Positions 34,190-45,411 of a DNA stretch of 64,000 nucleotides are shown here, in pieces (positions within the stretch are counted from its first letter, which is position 1; the number at the start of each line of letters is the position of its first letter). The notes below the pieces were generated by a model, which saw only the letters and a list, made by a program, of their open reading frames with translations, was not told where the DNA came from and ran no database searches. The stretch is taken from NCBI GenBank assembly GCA_013396755.1, contig VWZF01002603.1:255912-319911 (forward strand), read 5' to 3'. The translations under genes were made by a program, and so were the position numbers. This stretch comes from Sclerurus mexicanus. Taxonomy: Eukaryota; Chordata; Aves; Passeriformes; Furnariidae.

Positions 34190-37100
34190 ATTTTAGGCAA
34201 GAAGATTGTTGCTGGGAAGGATTTTCAGCGTGTTTCCTTGGCAATCCAGCACCTTCTCCCCATGCACAGCACCCAGTTTCATGATGGCAAGGCATTGTCC
34301 TGACACAGTAAGCGGGATTGGGTATTTCGGGTATATTATTAGTGCCCAGGGTGGCCTTCTCTGGCCTCCCCAAGGCATGTTAGGAACCACTTGAGGATTA
34401 AGAAACCCCTTCTTCACAGGAGAAACCCCAAATTCAGGTTGTGACTTGACAGCAGCTTCTCCTTTTTCCTGGGAATGGCCAGCAGGGAGGAACAGGCCAG
34501 GAGCCTTTGCATGAAATGTATCATGCTCCCAGTTCTGGTGAGTAATTTTAATGATGTTTTCCGAAGTCTCAAAGGCAAGTGGCTTGTTCCTCATTGCATG
34601 GAATGTCTCATTCAAATCAATTAAGCAGCAAAATTAAACAAGGTGGTGTTTCTTATGTAGCCTGTCACTTACCAAAATGCTGATATCTTTTGCATGGGGT
34701 TCAGTCCCATTTCTTCTTCCAATCTGCTACATAAAGCAATAGCAACCCCTGTCCATTATAAACTGAAACTGAGACAAGGGAAAACTCAAACCACCCAAGT
34801 TTTTCCCTCCTCCAGCACCAAACCCTCGAGCTCCTGGGCTGCCCAAGTCCCTCTGACCTGCTAGGCATCTGCTCACCACTCCAAACTCTACTTCTGGTGA
34901 GCAATCCTATTTTTTCCCCTCCTTTTTCTCCCTTAATTCAGAAGTGGAGCCTCTTGCAAGGATGTAAGTTACAGTTACATCTCCACTATGCACTTCTCTC
35001 TATTCTCTCCGTGATCAAAGGGAGCAGATGGAAAACTTTGCAAAGAGAACAGACATCTCTTCTCCCCACTGCAAGGCAGGAGGGGGCTCAGGTGTTATCC
35101 CTCATACTGTGTACTGCAGTTAACTGAGTTTGTCCAGGGGATTTGGGAGGAAAAGATGCCATTGCCAGGCATCTGCGTGCGGGTAATTTGTCTTGATATG
35201 TTTTCAGTGTTACTGATGAGAGAGGGAGATGAATGCTTAATTAGGGAATTAACTGTCTTTTAAAAGATTAAGTTTTCTGTGAACACATTTATCAAAAAGA
35301 GAAGAAAAAAGTGCTGCAAACTGCTTGACAGAAATCTCTTTTCTCAATGTGAGTGAAAGGATGAAGAGTTAGAATAAAAGATGAGCATAATTACTAGATA
35401 AACGTAGGGAAGTACTGCTTTCCTCCACTGTGCCAGTTTCCTGTGCTGGTCCTGTTTTTGATCACAGACAAACCCCTGGGAAAGGGGAGCACATGCAGGT
35501 AATTCTGATCCTGCCCCATCACATCACGCAGTGTTTGCCTTTGCTCCTAAAATCCTTCTCTCTTACCCAATGCCTGTTATCTGGAGTGGTCCAGATTATA
35601 AGGTTATGGCACCCAAGCACTTTTGAGGGAAAATGGGAGCACGAGAACATGCAGCCACAAAAGATGTTGCAGGTATCTCAGGGTGACATGGACACCATTT
35701 GTCTGATGCAGTGCTGCTACTTCTCACAGCCATATATCCTATGTTGCACCTCAAATCTTGAAGTCCATCAGAAGTTAGTTCATCCCTCTGCTATTAACGA
35801 GGATGAATCCAGTTTGGTATGTGAGAGAGGAATAACCTTTTTTCCCTGGCATGAGCACCAGGAGCTGATAGGTGTGCACACACCCAATATTCCTCTGTGC
35901 ATTCCTCTGGTTGAGGTTCAGGATTTGGGGTGGTTAAGAATGTTTACCTTTTACGACCAGAAAATAATGTCGTACAAAGTGTGACAAGGTTTTTTCCCTT
36001 GTATGAGCTAAACCCAAATATCAGTGTTTTTTTCCTCCCGAATTCCTGCCTGGCACTTTGTAGGGATTCTCTAATTCAAATTGACAGGTGCTTGTACAGC
36101 CAAATAACAAGCTGCACTTTACATCTTTATGCACGTATGAGTGGAATATGAATAGTTTCAGATTTATTGTGAGAAGGGCAGGGAGTCTAACAGCGTGGAC
36201 TACCCTTTTTCTTGTTTCTGATGTGCCTCATCTGTCCCTCGTGAACCTCCAAGAGCGCACAGCTATTAGTAGTTTCCATTTGCAGCAAAGTGATGACTCG
36301 GATGCCTCTCTAATATTTGCCAGCATTTGGCTGGAGAGTGGGAATGATTTTTACCTCTGAAATGCCAGAATCAAACTCTGCCCCAGGCCTTGCTTCGAGG
36401 CTGCATGTAGGAGAGTGATGGCATGCATCCGCCCTCCCACGGAGCCTCACTGGCCCTGGGGCGATCCCAACGTCTCATCTCCCGTGTGCCTCAAGTGATG
36501 ATTTCATTTTGCTCTTGGCAGTAAAGGCTGCTCTCGGCTTCTTGCAGGAATTCTGCAAGGCCACCCCACGTGGATGCTCCCAGCCCCTGTGCTCCTGTGC
36601 CATGGTGGTTCATTGGGGGTCCCCTGAGGGCAGATTTTGGGTGCATGGGCAGGACAGGAAGCACCCTGGGCATGGGCCCTCCAAAGCAAACATGTTTGGA
36701 TGGGTGAGAGTGTAAGCAGATACCCACCAGACCACGAGTAATCTCACCATGGGGTTCTCCTTGGGGAAAGCCCCATTTGAGCTCCTAACTGCAGGGACTC
36801 CCTCATGGGACATCCTGGTGGAGCCCAGCAGAGAAGACCCACAAGCACATCTGTGCCTGACCTCCCTTCTCTCCTGCAACCCTTTTTCGGGCAAAGAACC
36901 ATTCCCTGCACCAGAATGGCAATCAGGAGGTGTTTGCAGGACAAAACCCAAATGTTTGCAAGCATTTTAAGAGTTGTCTTTGGAGTCATTGACACTTGCC
37001 TGCTGGAAAAAAAAAAAAACAATGTAAAAAGAAAAATCAGCATAGCTTCACTGCAACCCAACAAAGCAGCTATATTTGGCTGGAAAATCACTGGCAAAAA

Positions 37101-38759
37101 TACCTTCTTAACCTGATTCATTGCTCGTTAACACCTTTGTAAAATGAGAGCTCTGGCCATGAGTTTTCTTAGATGTGGCACTGGGATGAATCCCTTTGTG
37201 ACTACTCCTTAAAGCTAACAGAGCATCCTCAGTAACCCTTGGTCATATTAAGAGAACTGAAAGCAAAACTGTCCCCCAAAACAGCTGGGCCTCATCTCTT
37301 AGGCAGCATTCTTGAAGGCCATATCCTTCAGGGCACGTGATTATTTTAGGATCATTGCAGTCATATATGTTATTTAACATGAATAAATTAGACTGTTTTC
37401 AGTCCATATCCATCAGCATTGAACCACTGAAGGGAGCCCCAGCTGGAGTTTATTCTTTGGTGAAAGCTGCTAACAAGGTGTCCCTGTTGAGTGAGGGCTG
37501 CTCCACTGCTGGAAATTCCTCACCTCAGTGGGAATGACGCTTTCATCTCTCCTTCCCTCCAAAGGTAGAGCCAAGACTGTGTTTCCCATGGAATAATAAT
37601 GTGCAGTCATTTAAATGAGCCTTAAAATGAAAGGTCTGACCGGGAAATGCAATAGGCAGGCTGTACTGATGGAAAATGGCTGTGCCTGGTTGTAAAGCGG
37701 GGCTTAGGCAAGTCAGACCCTCTGTCCTCACACACAGAGACCAGAGTAGGCTGAGACTAAAGGTGTTTGAGGGATACCTGAGCTGTCCTTTTGAGTGAGC
37801 CTTCCACTCTGGCTGTGAGCTCGTCCTCATTCCAGCTCCTGCAGAAGGCTAATCCCAAGCCTTTTGCCCACTAAGGAAAACCGAAATCAATGGGGCAGAT
37901 CTGTCAGACAGCTAATCCATAGCAGTGGTCCCTGCTCCAGGCTTGGTATTCTCTGTGGGCAACACAGTGATGATTAATTAAAACACCCCAACCCTTTCAA
38001 TTAAACTTTCCAAAGTGCTTGCTAAGCATGAATTGCAGTAATGCCATGTGAGACAGATAGCAAATTATCAATCCCAATTTTCAGGCAGGAAAGCCTCAGT
38101 TGGGTAAAGGATCTTGATTTTAAAACCAGAGCAAGAATCTTCATCCTGTGCAAACCAGTGGTCAGAGTCCCCTGAAGTTCAGTAGAACAAAATCTATATT
38201 TAAAGGATATCCTTTCCCCTGCAACCCTCTCAAACAAATGCCTAGTTCCAATTGTGAAGCAGAGGAATATTTGGTACTTGCTCCAACATTTTGAATAATT
38301 TTCCAATAACTTGTGGTGAGGCACCTGTAATTACTGTGTGAGTTTAATTTAGAGTAGGTATTTACCAATCAAATTGTATCTGACACAGTTCTTGAAGGGA
38401 TGGAAGTTATCTTAAAAAAAAAAGAAAAATCACTATGTGCATCAGTAATATTCCAAAAATCAATGTTGTTTAGCAAGCCATATTGACCTTATTAGAAGCT
38501 GAGTTTTTTTAATTACATCTCTGAAATAAGATGAAAACTTTTCATTATACCTGTGGAATTGCCTTAAAATAAATAAATAAAAAGCGCCCAAGCATTTCTT
38601 ATTGATTTAAAAGTATCTTCAGTCTCATGATAACAGTCTTTAAATCCAAACAAATCCAAATGAAAAGAAAAAACCCAAACAAACAGCAAACCCAAGAACC
38701 CTCCTCCATTATCTTTTGCATCGGGGGGGAAATTAAAATTTGACATATATTTTGCAAAT
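34190..38759. other. Intergenic DNA, no supported gene
   Basis: The longest frame (35430-35984 plus, 184 codons) has no domain signature and no splice boundaries. Frames at 36491-37121 overlap on both strands and are chance. A-run at about 37006-37019. Confidence 0.4.
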
Positions 38760-38990
38760 GTTGAATTGATGGCGCTTTTTTATTGTTTCTCCTTTTGGTG
38801 TGCCAGCCGTAAACCCCACCTTTGAGCTCCTGAAGCCTCAGCAGAGACGGTTAATAAATGTTATTTTGGCACCTGAAACGATACAGCAAATAATGCAGCT
38901 CCATCAGCACCGTTGCTGACATCTGTTGCTCATGAATCATCACCTGTTGTTAGAATGCATAGGTGAGGATTTGTTTAAATAAAGAAAAAA
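38760..38990. promoter_or_regulatory. Candidate conserved non-coding block
   Basis: Repeat-free, with kept CpGs (TGGCGC, AGCCGTAAAC, GAGACGG, AAACGATAC, CACCGTTGC) and motifs CATCTG, CACCTG, ATGAATCATCA and TTATTGTTT (SOX-like). E-box plus POU/SOX-type sites are typical of neural or mesodermal enhancers, but this is inference only. Confidence 0.25.
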
Positions 38991-39401
38991 CTACTGGTGT
39001 GGGAGAAATGAATGTAGAAGGAAGGTTTCAGCTCCACGAGGCAGAAGGAGAATCCATGTGCTGAACTGTGCCCCGAGCTCCTAGAGAAGCCCACCCTGGG
39101 GACCAAGAGGGGTGAATGTGTTCGGGGAATGCCGGCAAAGATAGAATAAATGACCCAGGGAAATTTAGCTGGCTTGCAGGTTTTCTTTAGGGTGTTTAGC
39201 TACTCTGGGCCAATCGGGCTGTTTAGGCTTCTCTTTGCATGGCTGGGATGTCCCCAGGTGCCCCTGTGGTGTAATGCTGCTCCTCTGTGCTGGCCACTGT
39301 GGTTGGTAAAGCTGCAAACATAGAAGAGATGATGTTAAAATACACAAGCAGACAGATCTGTGTGTGTTTTTTTCCCCAGGGTGACTTTTGAGGAGAGGCA
39401 C

Positions 39402-39430
39402 GAATATTTTCAGGAACGCTGAAAATATTC
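39402..39430. repeat. Perfect 12-bp inverted repeat, 5-nt spacer
   Basis: GAATATTTTCAG and CTGAAAATATTC surround GAACG. It is the longest perfect short-loop stem I noticed in the window. It could form a cruciform or an RNA hairpin if transcribed. No known element is attached to it. Confidence 0.85.
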
Positions 39431-39639
39431 ACGTTCAGTAGGCAAAAGACAAGGAGCTGGGGATGAAGAAAAGTTCAAGCTTTTAACTTAAAATTTTTCA
39501 CTTTGTTTCAAGTGACTTTCTCTTTTTCTACTAAAATACTAATTTAAAATCTCTTTTCTGATACTAGCTCCAAAAGAATGTGAACAGGTTAAATGAAGGA
39601 AAGAGCACTGGGAAAAGTATCCTGGAGATAATGGGAAGA

Positions 39640-39755
39640 TGTGTGGATGTGGCACTTGGGGTCAAGGTTCAGTAGTGGGCTTGGCAGTTGTGTGCTAATG
39701 GTAGCACCTGATGATCTTGAAGGTCTTTTCCATCTTATATGATTCGAAGATTCTA
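39640..39755 (+). mobile_element. CR1 LINE 3' end fragment
   Basis: 'gtgtggatgtggcacttgggg', 'gggcttggcagt', 'acctgatgatcttgaaggtcttttcc' and 'tgattcgaagattct' match the last part of a CR1 3' end in sense orientation, followed by its short tail repeats. Confidence 0.8.
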
Positions 39756-42700
39756 AGAGGAAAACAGTAAGAAAAAACAAGCAAGTGAGAGATGAATCTG
39801 CTGTTCCAGGGATGAGAGTTAATTTCGGAGCCAGGAGGCACCACCAGATAGGCTTCACCAAGATGTAGGTTTTGATGTTTCTCCTTTTCTCCTGAAGCAC
39901 CAAATGTTTCCCACTTCTTCAGTGCTTTGGCTTGGAATTCCTGTGCCAGTGCAGGTGCAAAGTATGGTGAAGAGCAAGGCATCCCAGCGCTTCTCCCCAC
40001 AAGCCAAGGAAAGAAAAATGCACTTCTGGACAGCAATTCTGAGCCTTTGGGTCAGTTTTCTTTAAATGCCTTGGTGGCTGGAGGACTTCATGCCTAGACA
40101 CATCCCTTGGTGGCTCCAGAGCATCCTTACACGTGCAGTCACCGCTGCAGGATCAGTGCAGAGGGAATTACCTCTTTCTTGATGGCCCAACCCTCACCAT
40201 CCTGGGCTGCGTTTGGGTTTGTTGCTTTTTCCTCAGTACAGTTGAGGTCCACAATGGAGCAGAGACTTGTGATGCACCAGCCTTAGGGACAGGCCACATG
40301 AGTGAAGGAGGAAGCTTTTTGCTCCCTACCGCATGCAAAAGTTAAAACAGACTAAAGAAACTGAAGAATGACTTTGAGGACCCTTTGTCCTTGCTTCATA
40401 GCTGTTTTTAAGGGCAATGTCCCTTCATTTCTCCACCTTTTGAGCTTTGCTTTCAATTTCTGTGTCTCAGTGCAGTGGAAAATATCTTTAAAATGCTTTT
40501 TCACATTGTGTGCGTGTGCATGTTGTTGAAGTAAATGGTGCAGTTGCAAGTTGAGCTTGGAGTCTTGAATCAGGATTATAAGGTCACTGTGCTGGGATTG
40601 GTCTTGGCTAAAGTGGCATAAGAGTAACACCAACATTGTTTGGTGGCAACTTAGAAGCATGAGGTGTGAGAAGGAAAATCTTCAGTTAATAAAAATCCTT
40701 GTGTGGTGGTGGAGAAGGATGCTTTGAGACCCTTCACCAGAAAGCTGTGCAGAAATTGCCTCTTGTGTTGTGAACTTACCTGGATCCTCAGGACCATGTT
40801 GGTGCCTCCAGAAGAAAGTGAGAAAGTGTGATGTTTTCTTCATTGTACTGTTCATCACAACACATCAGCCAGGGAGACCCGGTGCCAGCACTGCACAGAG
40901 CTTTCCCTCTGGATCTCCTGGAGGATGTGAGCTTAGTCCTCTCTTTGCGTTTCAGTTGGGAGTTTGCTGAATAAAGCACTGATTTGTACTTCAGGAGAAA
41001 CAGACTTGATAGCAAAACTCATCTTTGCTCCAAGGTGTCGAAGTATTTGGGCAGCAGCTCATCCCAGAGACTGTAATCTCCTGTAAGCTTTGTTTTACAT
41101 GCAGGAGAGGACTCACAGAGCGGAGTCCTGCTCCTCAGGGCTTAGAGATACAAAGATAGCACAAACAAAAATAATAAAGAGCAATTAGTGATCCCTGTGA
41201 GAAATGCCACTGCCATTTTATGGTCTCATCTTCTGGAAAGGAGATGTGAAATGAATTATTGGAAGCACAGAGTAGCACAGTTTGTAGCCTCTGCCCAGCA
41301 TCCCTGATCTTCATGGCCTCATCCCATCTGGCACTGCACCCACAGCACTGAGACTTGTCTCCAACCACAGGGTGCTGTGCCAGGTGCAGGTCTCCGATCT
41401 CTTGCACCTTGTCTGTCATTTTACCTGTGGTTTCTGGACACGCTGTAGCAGCCCCATTACACAGCTCCTCCTGGTTTGCTCCCTCACCTTGTAGTACAGC
41501 CAGGGCCAGGTGACATCCCTGCAAACAGCAGAGGGTGAAGTCAGGCAATCCCCTTTCCCCTCCTCAGAGGAGCATGCACAGTTCCTGCCCATATTTAAGC
41601 ACCCTTCAGTGAACCCAATGCAATATTCATGTCCCAGCCGGTGCCTGCACAAGGATGAGCAGACACTGCCCTTGTAGGGAGCGTGGTCAGTGGTCTGTGG
41701 ACACTGCAGGGCCCGGCACGGTGGCTGAGATACGCAATGACCAACATCACAGGGGCCAGGCTCATCTGCAGAGAAGTCAATACTGCCTCTCTCATAATCA
41801 CAGAGCCACATATGCACAGAAACAAACACAAATCTGCCAAAAACGAATCCCAAGGTGAACAGGCAAATGCCAAATGTTCCCGGCAAATGTTGTTGATGTT
41901 GTCATGAGCTTAAATGGAGCTACATTAGGTAAGCTAACAACTGATTCTTATCCCATGGTTTTGTTTTGCCAGTATTCAAATTTATGTAGCAGCTTTTGAA
42001 CACATAGACAATTTAATAATTTTGGCTTTGCAGGCAGATTGTAAAGTTTAGTAAGTGCAGAAGTGAGGCACTTGTAGCCCTTTTTCACTACAAGGGATGT
42101 CTTTGTCCTTAGACATTTCAGCAGTGGTCCCAGCAGTCATCTCTATGTTTTCATCCTTGCAAATATATATCCTCTCATCATTTCTCTCCTTTGCCCAGTT
42201 TGTCACAAATACCTCTGCCCTCAGTCCTGTACCCTTCTTGTTTCTCTAAAGCTGCTTTAGCTGTTTGTTTTGTTCCTCCTTTTGCTCCCACCAGTGTAAT
42301 TTCATTAATTGCTGGGAACACCATCAATATCCTCTGCTATAGAGCAGAATAAAATAAGGCCAAGGACCTGAAGTGTGCTGAACACACCTTACAGATCAAT
42401 ACATCATCTGGCTTCGTGTCTTACCACCACCCCTCAAGTCTGCCTTGGTGTTTGATGGTTTCAGATGGGCCACACTGGCACTAGAAAACCTTTTAGTTTT
42501 ACTGGAGAATCCCAATGGTTCAGAAAAGTCAACATTTTTCTGAGAAAACATCCTGCATCTTAAAGAAATTACATATTCGATGGAGACATAATAAAGCGTG
42601 TACAATTTTCAAACAGCTGTAGCAATTTTAGGAACTTCACAATATGTTTTTTCTTCCCAAGAGGGGCCCTTATTGGTTTGAAAAAGGAGCCTGTAATTTG

Positions 42701-42999
42701 ATTATCTCCTAGTAATTTTCCTGTCCTCCATTTCATACCTTTAAAGATGTAGGAGGATGTGAGTGAATCTGTTCATTTGCAGTTGTTTTGTTTTGGTGGT
42801 TTAATTTAAGCAGTACTGAAACTCCAACTGAAATGGGTGTGAAAATGCTGTAGCATCGTAGAGAGAGTCTTGAAGGGGGGAAAAAATCCTTTCCAGGTTG
42901 CTAACTTCACTAGGGAATTTCCTTTTGTGTTCTGAGCTAATCTTCTTTATATTATGCCTCCATTGTTAAACATTTAAGGACCCAGGCTGCAAAGAATTG
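39756..42999. other. Intergenic DNA, no supported gene
   Basis: Minus-strand frames 41135-41548 and 41416-41886 overlap in different frames and have no family signature. No repeat family is recognised. Confidence 0.4.
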
Positions 43000-43180
43000 A
43001 TTAAAAATCTTGGCAATTGCTGTGTGCCATTAAACTTCATTTTTGCTGTAACATACTTTGCTAATTTGCTATGATGTGTTTGATTTAGTAGTTCATTTAG
43101 CCGTTGCCAGAAGCGTTAGAGGAAAAGGTAAATTTTCAGCTTGTTGACTTGTTTAATAAGTTGATTTAGTCCTTCTTTGA
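43000..43180. promoter_or_regulatory. Candidate conserved non-coding block
   Basis: An AT-rich, repeat-free stretch with ATTGATTAAAAATC, CCATTAAACTTC, TTTGATTTAGTAG and GTTTAATAAGTTGATTTAG motifs. Many GATT/AATC and TTAA cores occur close together. Function is untested. Confidence 0.2.
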
Positions 43181-44980
43181 CAAGTTTACACAATGGCAGA
43201 AAGAGCTGTAACTACTACTCAGTCAATACTTGAGTTTGCCCTGCACTGAGAAATACTTTGGGTCAGGCTTGTTTGTGATGAAAGCTTTCTGAACAAATGT
43301 GGCAGCAATATAACAAGTTCCTCAGTTTTATTTTTTCAAAATTAATTCCGTACTTGCAAGCTACTTTTCAGAAACAATCACACACACTAGGTCCATATTA
43401 ATTACTTTATTTTCCTTAATACTTACAGGCGCAGCCTTGGAGTGAATTGCAGAGGTGAGGGTTTAAAAGGTAGTGTTCCTTCAGAGGGGCCATGGGGAGG
43501 ACACACTTACTGTGAACAAAGCTTGGGGGAGAAGGACCTTTTCTTAGAGAGGTTGAGTTAGGTGCATGCAGCTGGAAACTGCCTCTTTGCCTAGAGTAAA
43601 AATAGATCTGTTTCCAGTCCTTTGCAGTTCACTTGCCATGAATGTTAGAGCAATTGAGTCTGGGAAAGAGAAAATTTCAGCACTCAAATATTTATGAATT
43701 TTAGATACGCATCTAGAAGTGCTCCTAGTAGACGTGGTGGGTTTTTCTCCAACAAAATGATTACAAATTACTGGATGAGTGCATTTATAAGTGCTTTACA
43801 GAAGGTTAATGGTTGGTAGGTATTTTATGCCACAGTTAATCAGCTGTTACAAGCCACTTAGCCAAGTGATAACCCATTGTGGGGTAAAAAGCACCAAACC
43901 CCTCTGGACTGAGGGGCATGTCAGTGAATGACTGTAGGATTCACTATGTCTTGCAGAACCACAAAGAAACCTTTGTGTCATTTTGGTTTGTACCAGTATG
44001 TTGCTCATGCCTATATAATACTGTAATTCTGTAATACATATATTATATATATTTAGCCTAGCATATATCTGTTTCATTATTTAGCAGTATTTACATCATG
44101 AGCAGTAGAAAAGTGGAGATTAATAAATGTGCCGGAGTTGGTGAGGGAAAGAACTGTGACCTGGATCTAATGCAGGCATCTAATTTGTGATTTGAAGTAC
44201 CTGTTGGAGAGACACCTTGATGTTTTGAAGGTGTGCAGAAGGAGAACCTAATTTAAGCATTTTACCTGCAGATGACAGCCTGTTGCTTTGCGGTCCATCC
44301 TTCTCTCTGTGGACTACCTAAGGCCCTGCTTCTCTGTATCAAAGGAGTCTTTTCTCCTTTGACACAGTGCTTCTCATCACTGTTCCTTCCATTCGTTGCT
44401 ATAGCTGGCTGGAAGACATAAAATCCATTTTAAAAAATGAAGAAATCAGGCTCTGCTGAAACCCCTGCTGGCCAGGTGCTCCAGGGATGCCCCAGTCCCA
44501 TGTTGGGGGCAGATGTTCCCAGAGATGCCAGGATATACCAGATCCCTCTGCAATCAGCCCTTTTAATGACAGAAGGTTCATTTTCTCTACGTAAAACATT
44601 GAGCACCCAATTATAGAATCAGAAAACCTGTTCAGAAGAAAATCAGGAAAACAGTCCAAGGTTGCACAGATACTTGAGATTTCCCCTGTGGCCCTGTGGT
44701 CACACAGCACCAATTCACTCCATGGCCCTGTGGGGTGCTGAGGGGAGAAACCCTGCCTGTGGGCTCCTCACTTCCATTTATATTCTGGAATTCCACTGCG
44801 CTGTCAGAGTTGTCGCCATGTTTCAAACACACCCTTATTTATCTTTTGATATCCCTGATATCCCTGGTGAAGTTCCTCTTTGGTGTCCCAACATGCAGAA
44901 GGTGTTGAAGACACTTCTGGGCTTCTGTGAGTATTCCTTTCATTAGCAAAGAGGGATCATGAGAGCCACAGAGCCATAGG
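43181..44980. other. Intergenic DNA with a hairpin
   Basis: No gene is seen. It contains the imperfect hairpin at 44334-44367 and AT-rich DNA near 44036-44052. Frames at 44399-44946 overlap on both strands. Confidence 0.4.
44334..44367. repeat. Hairpin, 13 of 14 bp paired, 6-nt loop
   Basis: TCAAAGGAG and CTCCTTTGA form a 9-bp perfect stem around TCTTTT. Four further pairs follow outside one A-C mismatch. It is too short for a typical microRNA precursor. Confidence 0.7.
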
Positions 44981-45218
44981 CTGGACCAGGGGAGGTTTAG
45001 GTTGGACATTAGGGGAAATTTCTTCACAGAAAGAGTGATTGGACATTGGAATGGGCTGCCCAGGGAGGTGGTGAAGTCATCATCCCTGGAGGTGTTTAAG
45101 GAAAGACTGGACATGGCACTCTGTGCCACGGTCTGGCTGACAGGGTGGTGTTCAGTCATAGACTGGACTCGATGATCTCAGAGGTCTTTTCCAACGAAAT
45201 AGATTCTGTGATTCTGTC
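44981..45218 (+). mobile_element. CR1 LINE 3' end
   Basis: Sense-orientation CR1: 'gggaggtttaggttggacatta', 'aatgggctgcccagggaggtggtgaa', 'catccctggaggtgtttaagg', 'gactcgatgatctcagaggtcttttccaac', then the tail 'gattctgtgattctgt'. About 240 bp, 5'-truncated, with a well-preserved end. Confidence 0.92.
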
Positions 45219-45289
45219 TTGAGCCTGTCAGTTTTGGAAGCTTTTGGAGAATGGCCTTAATAACCTGCTTTAACTTGTAGTTAGACCTG

Positions 45290-45344
45290 AAGTGGGTAGT
45301 TGGACCAGAAGATTGTTGTAGGTCACTTCCAACTGAAAATATTC
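45290..45344 (+). mobile_element. Second CR1 3' end fragment, degraded
   Basis: 'gggtagttggaccagaagattgttgtaggtcacttccaac' matches the last bases of another CR1 subfamily. It lies about 70 bp after the first CR1 end and runs into an ATTCC-type pentamer tract, which may be its expanded tail. Confidence 0.65.
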
Positions 45345-45411
45345 GGTTCCATTCCATTCCAATCCATTCCATGCTATGCAATCTGATTCCATCCCAACCC
45401 ATCCCATCCAT
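45345..45411. repeat. ATTCC-type pentanucleotide tract
   Basis: Degenerate tandem ATTCC/ATCCC units follow the CR1 end. It could be an expanded CR1 tail repeat or an independent microsatellite; the position favours the first. Confidence 0.75.

Noticed and set aside
35430..35984. 184-codon plus frame
   Set aside because: No family motif, no splice boundaries and low-complexity composition. Consistent with chance.
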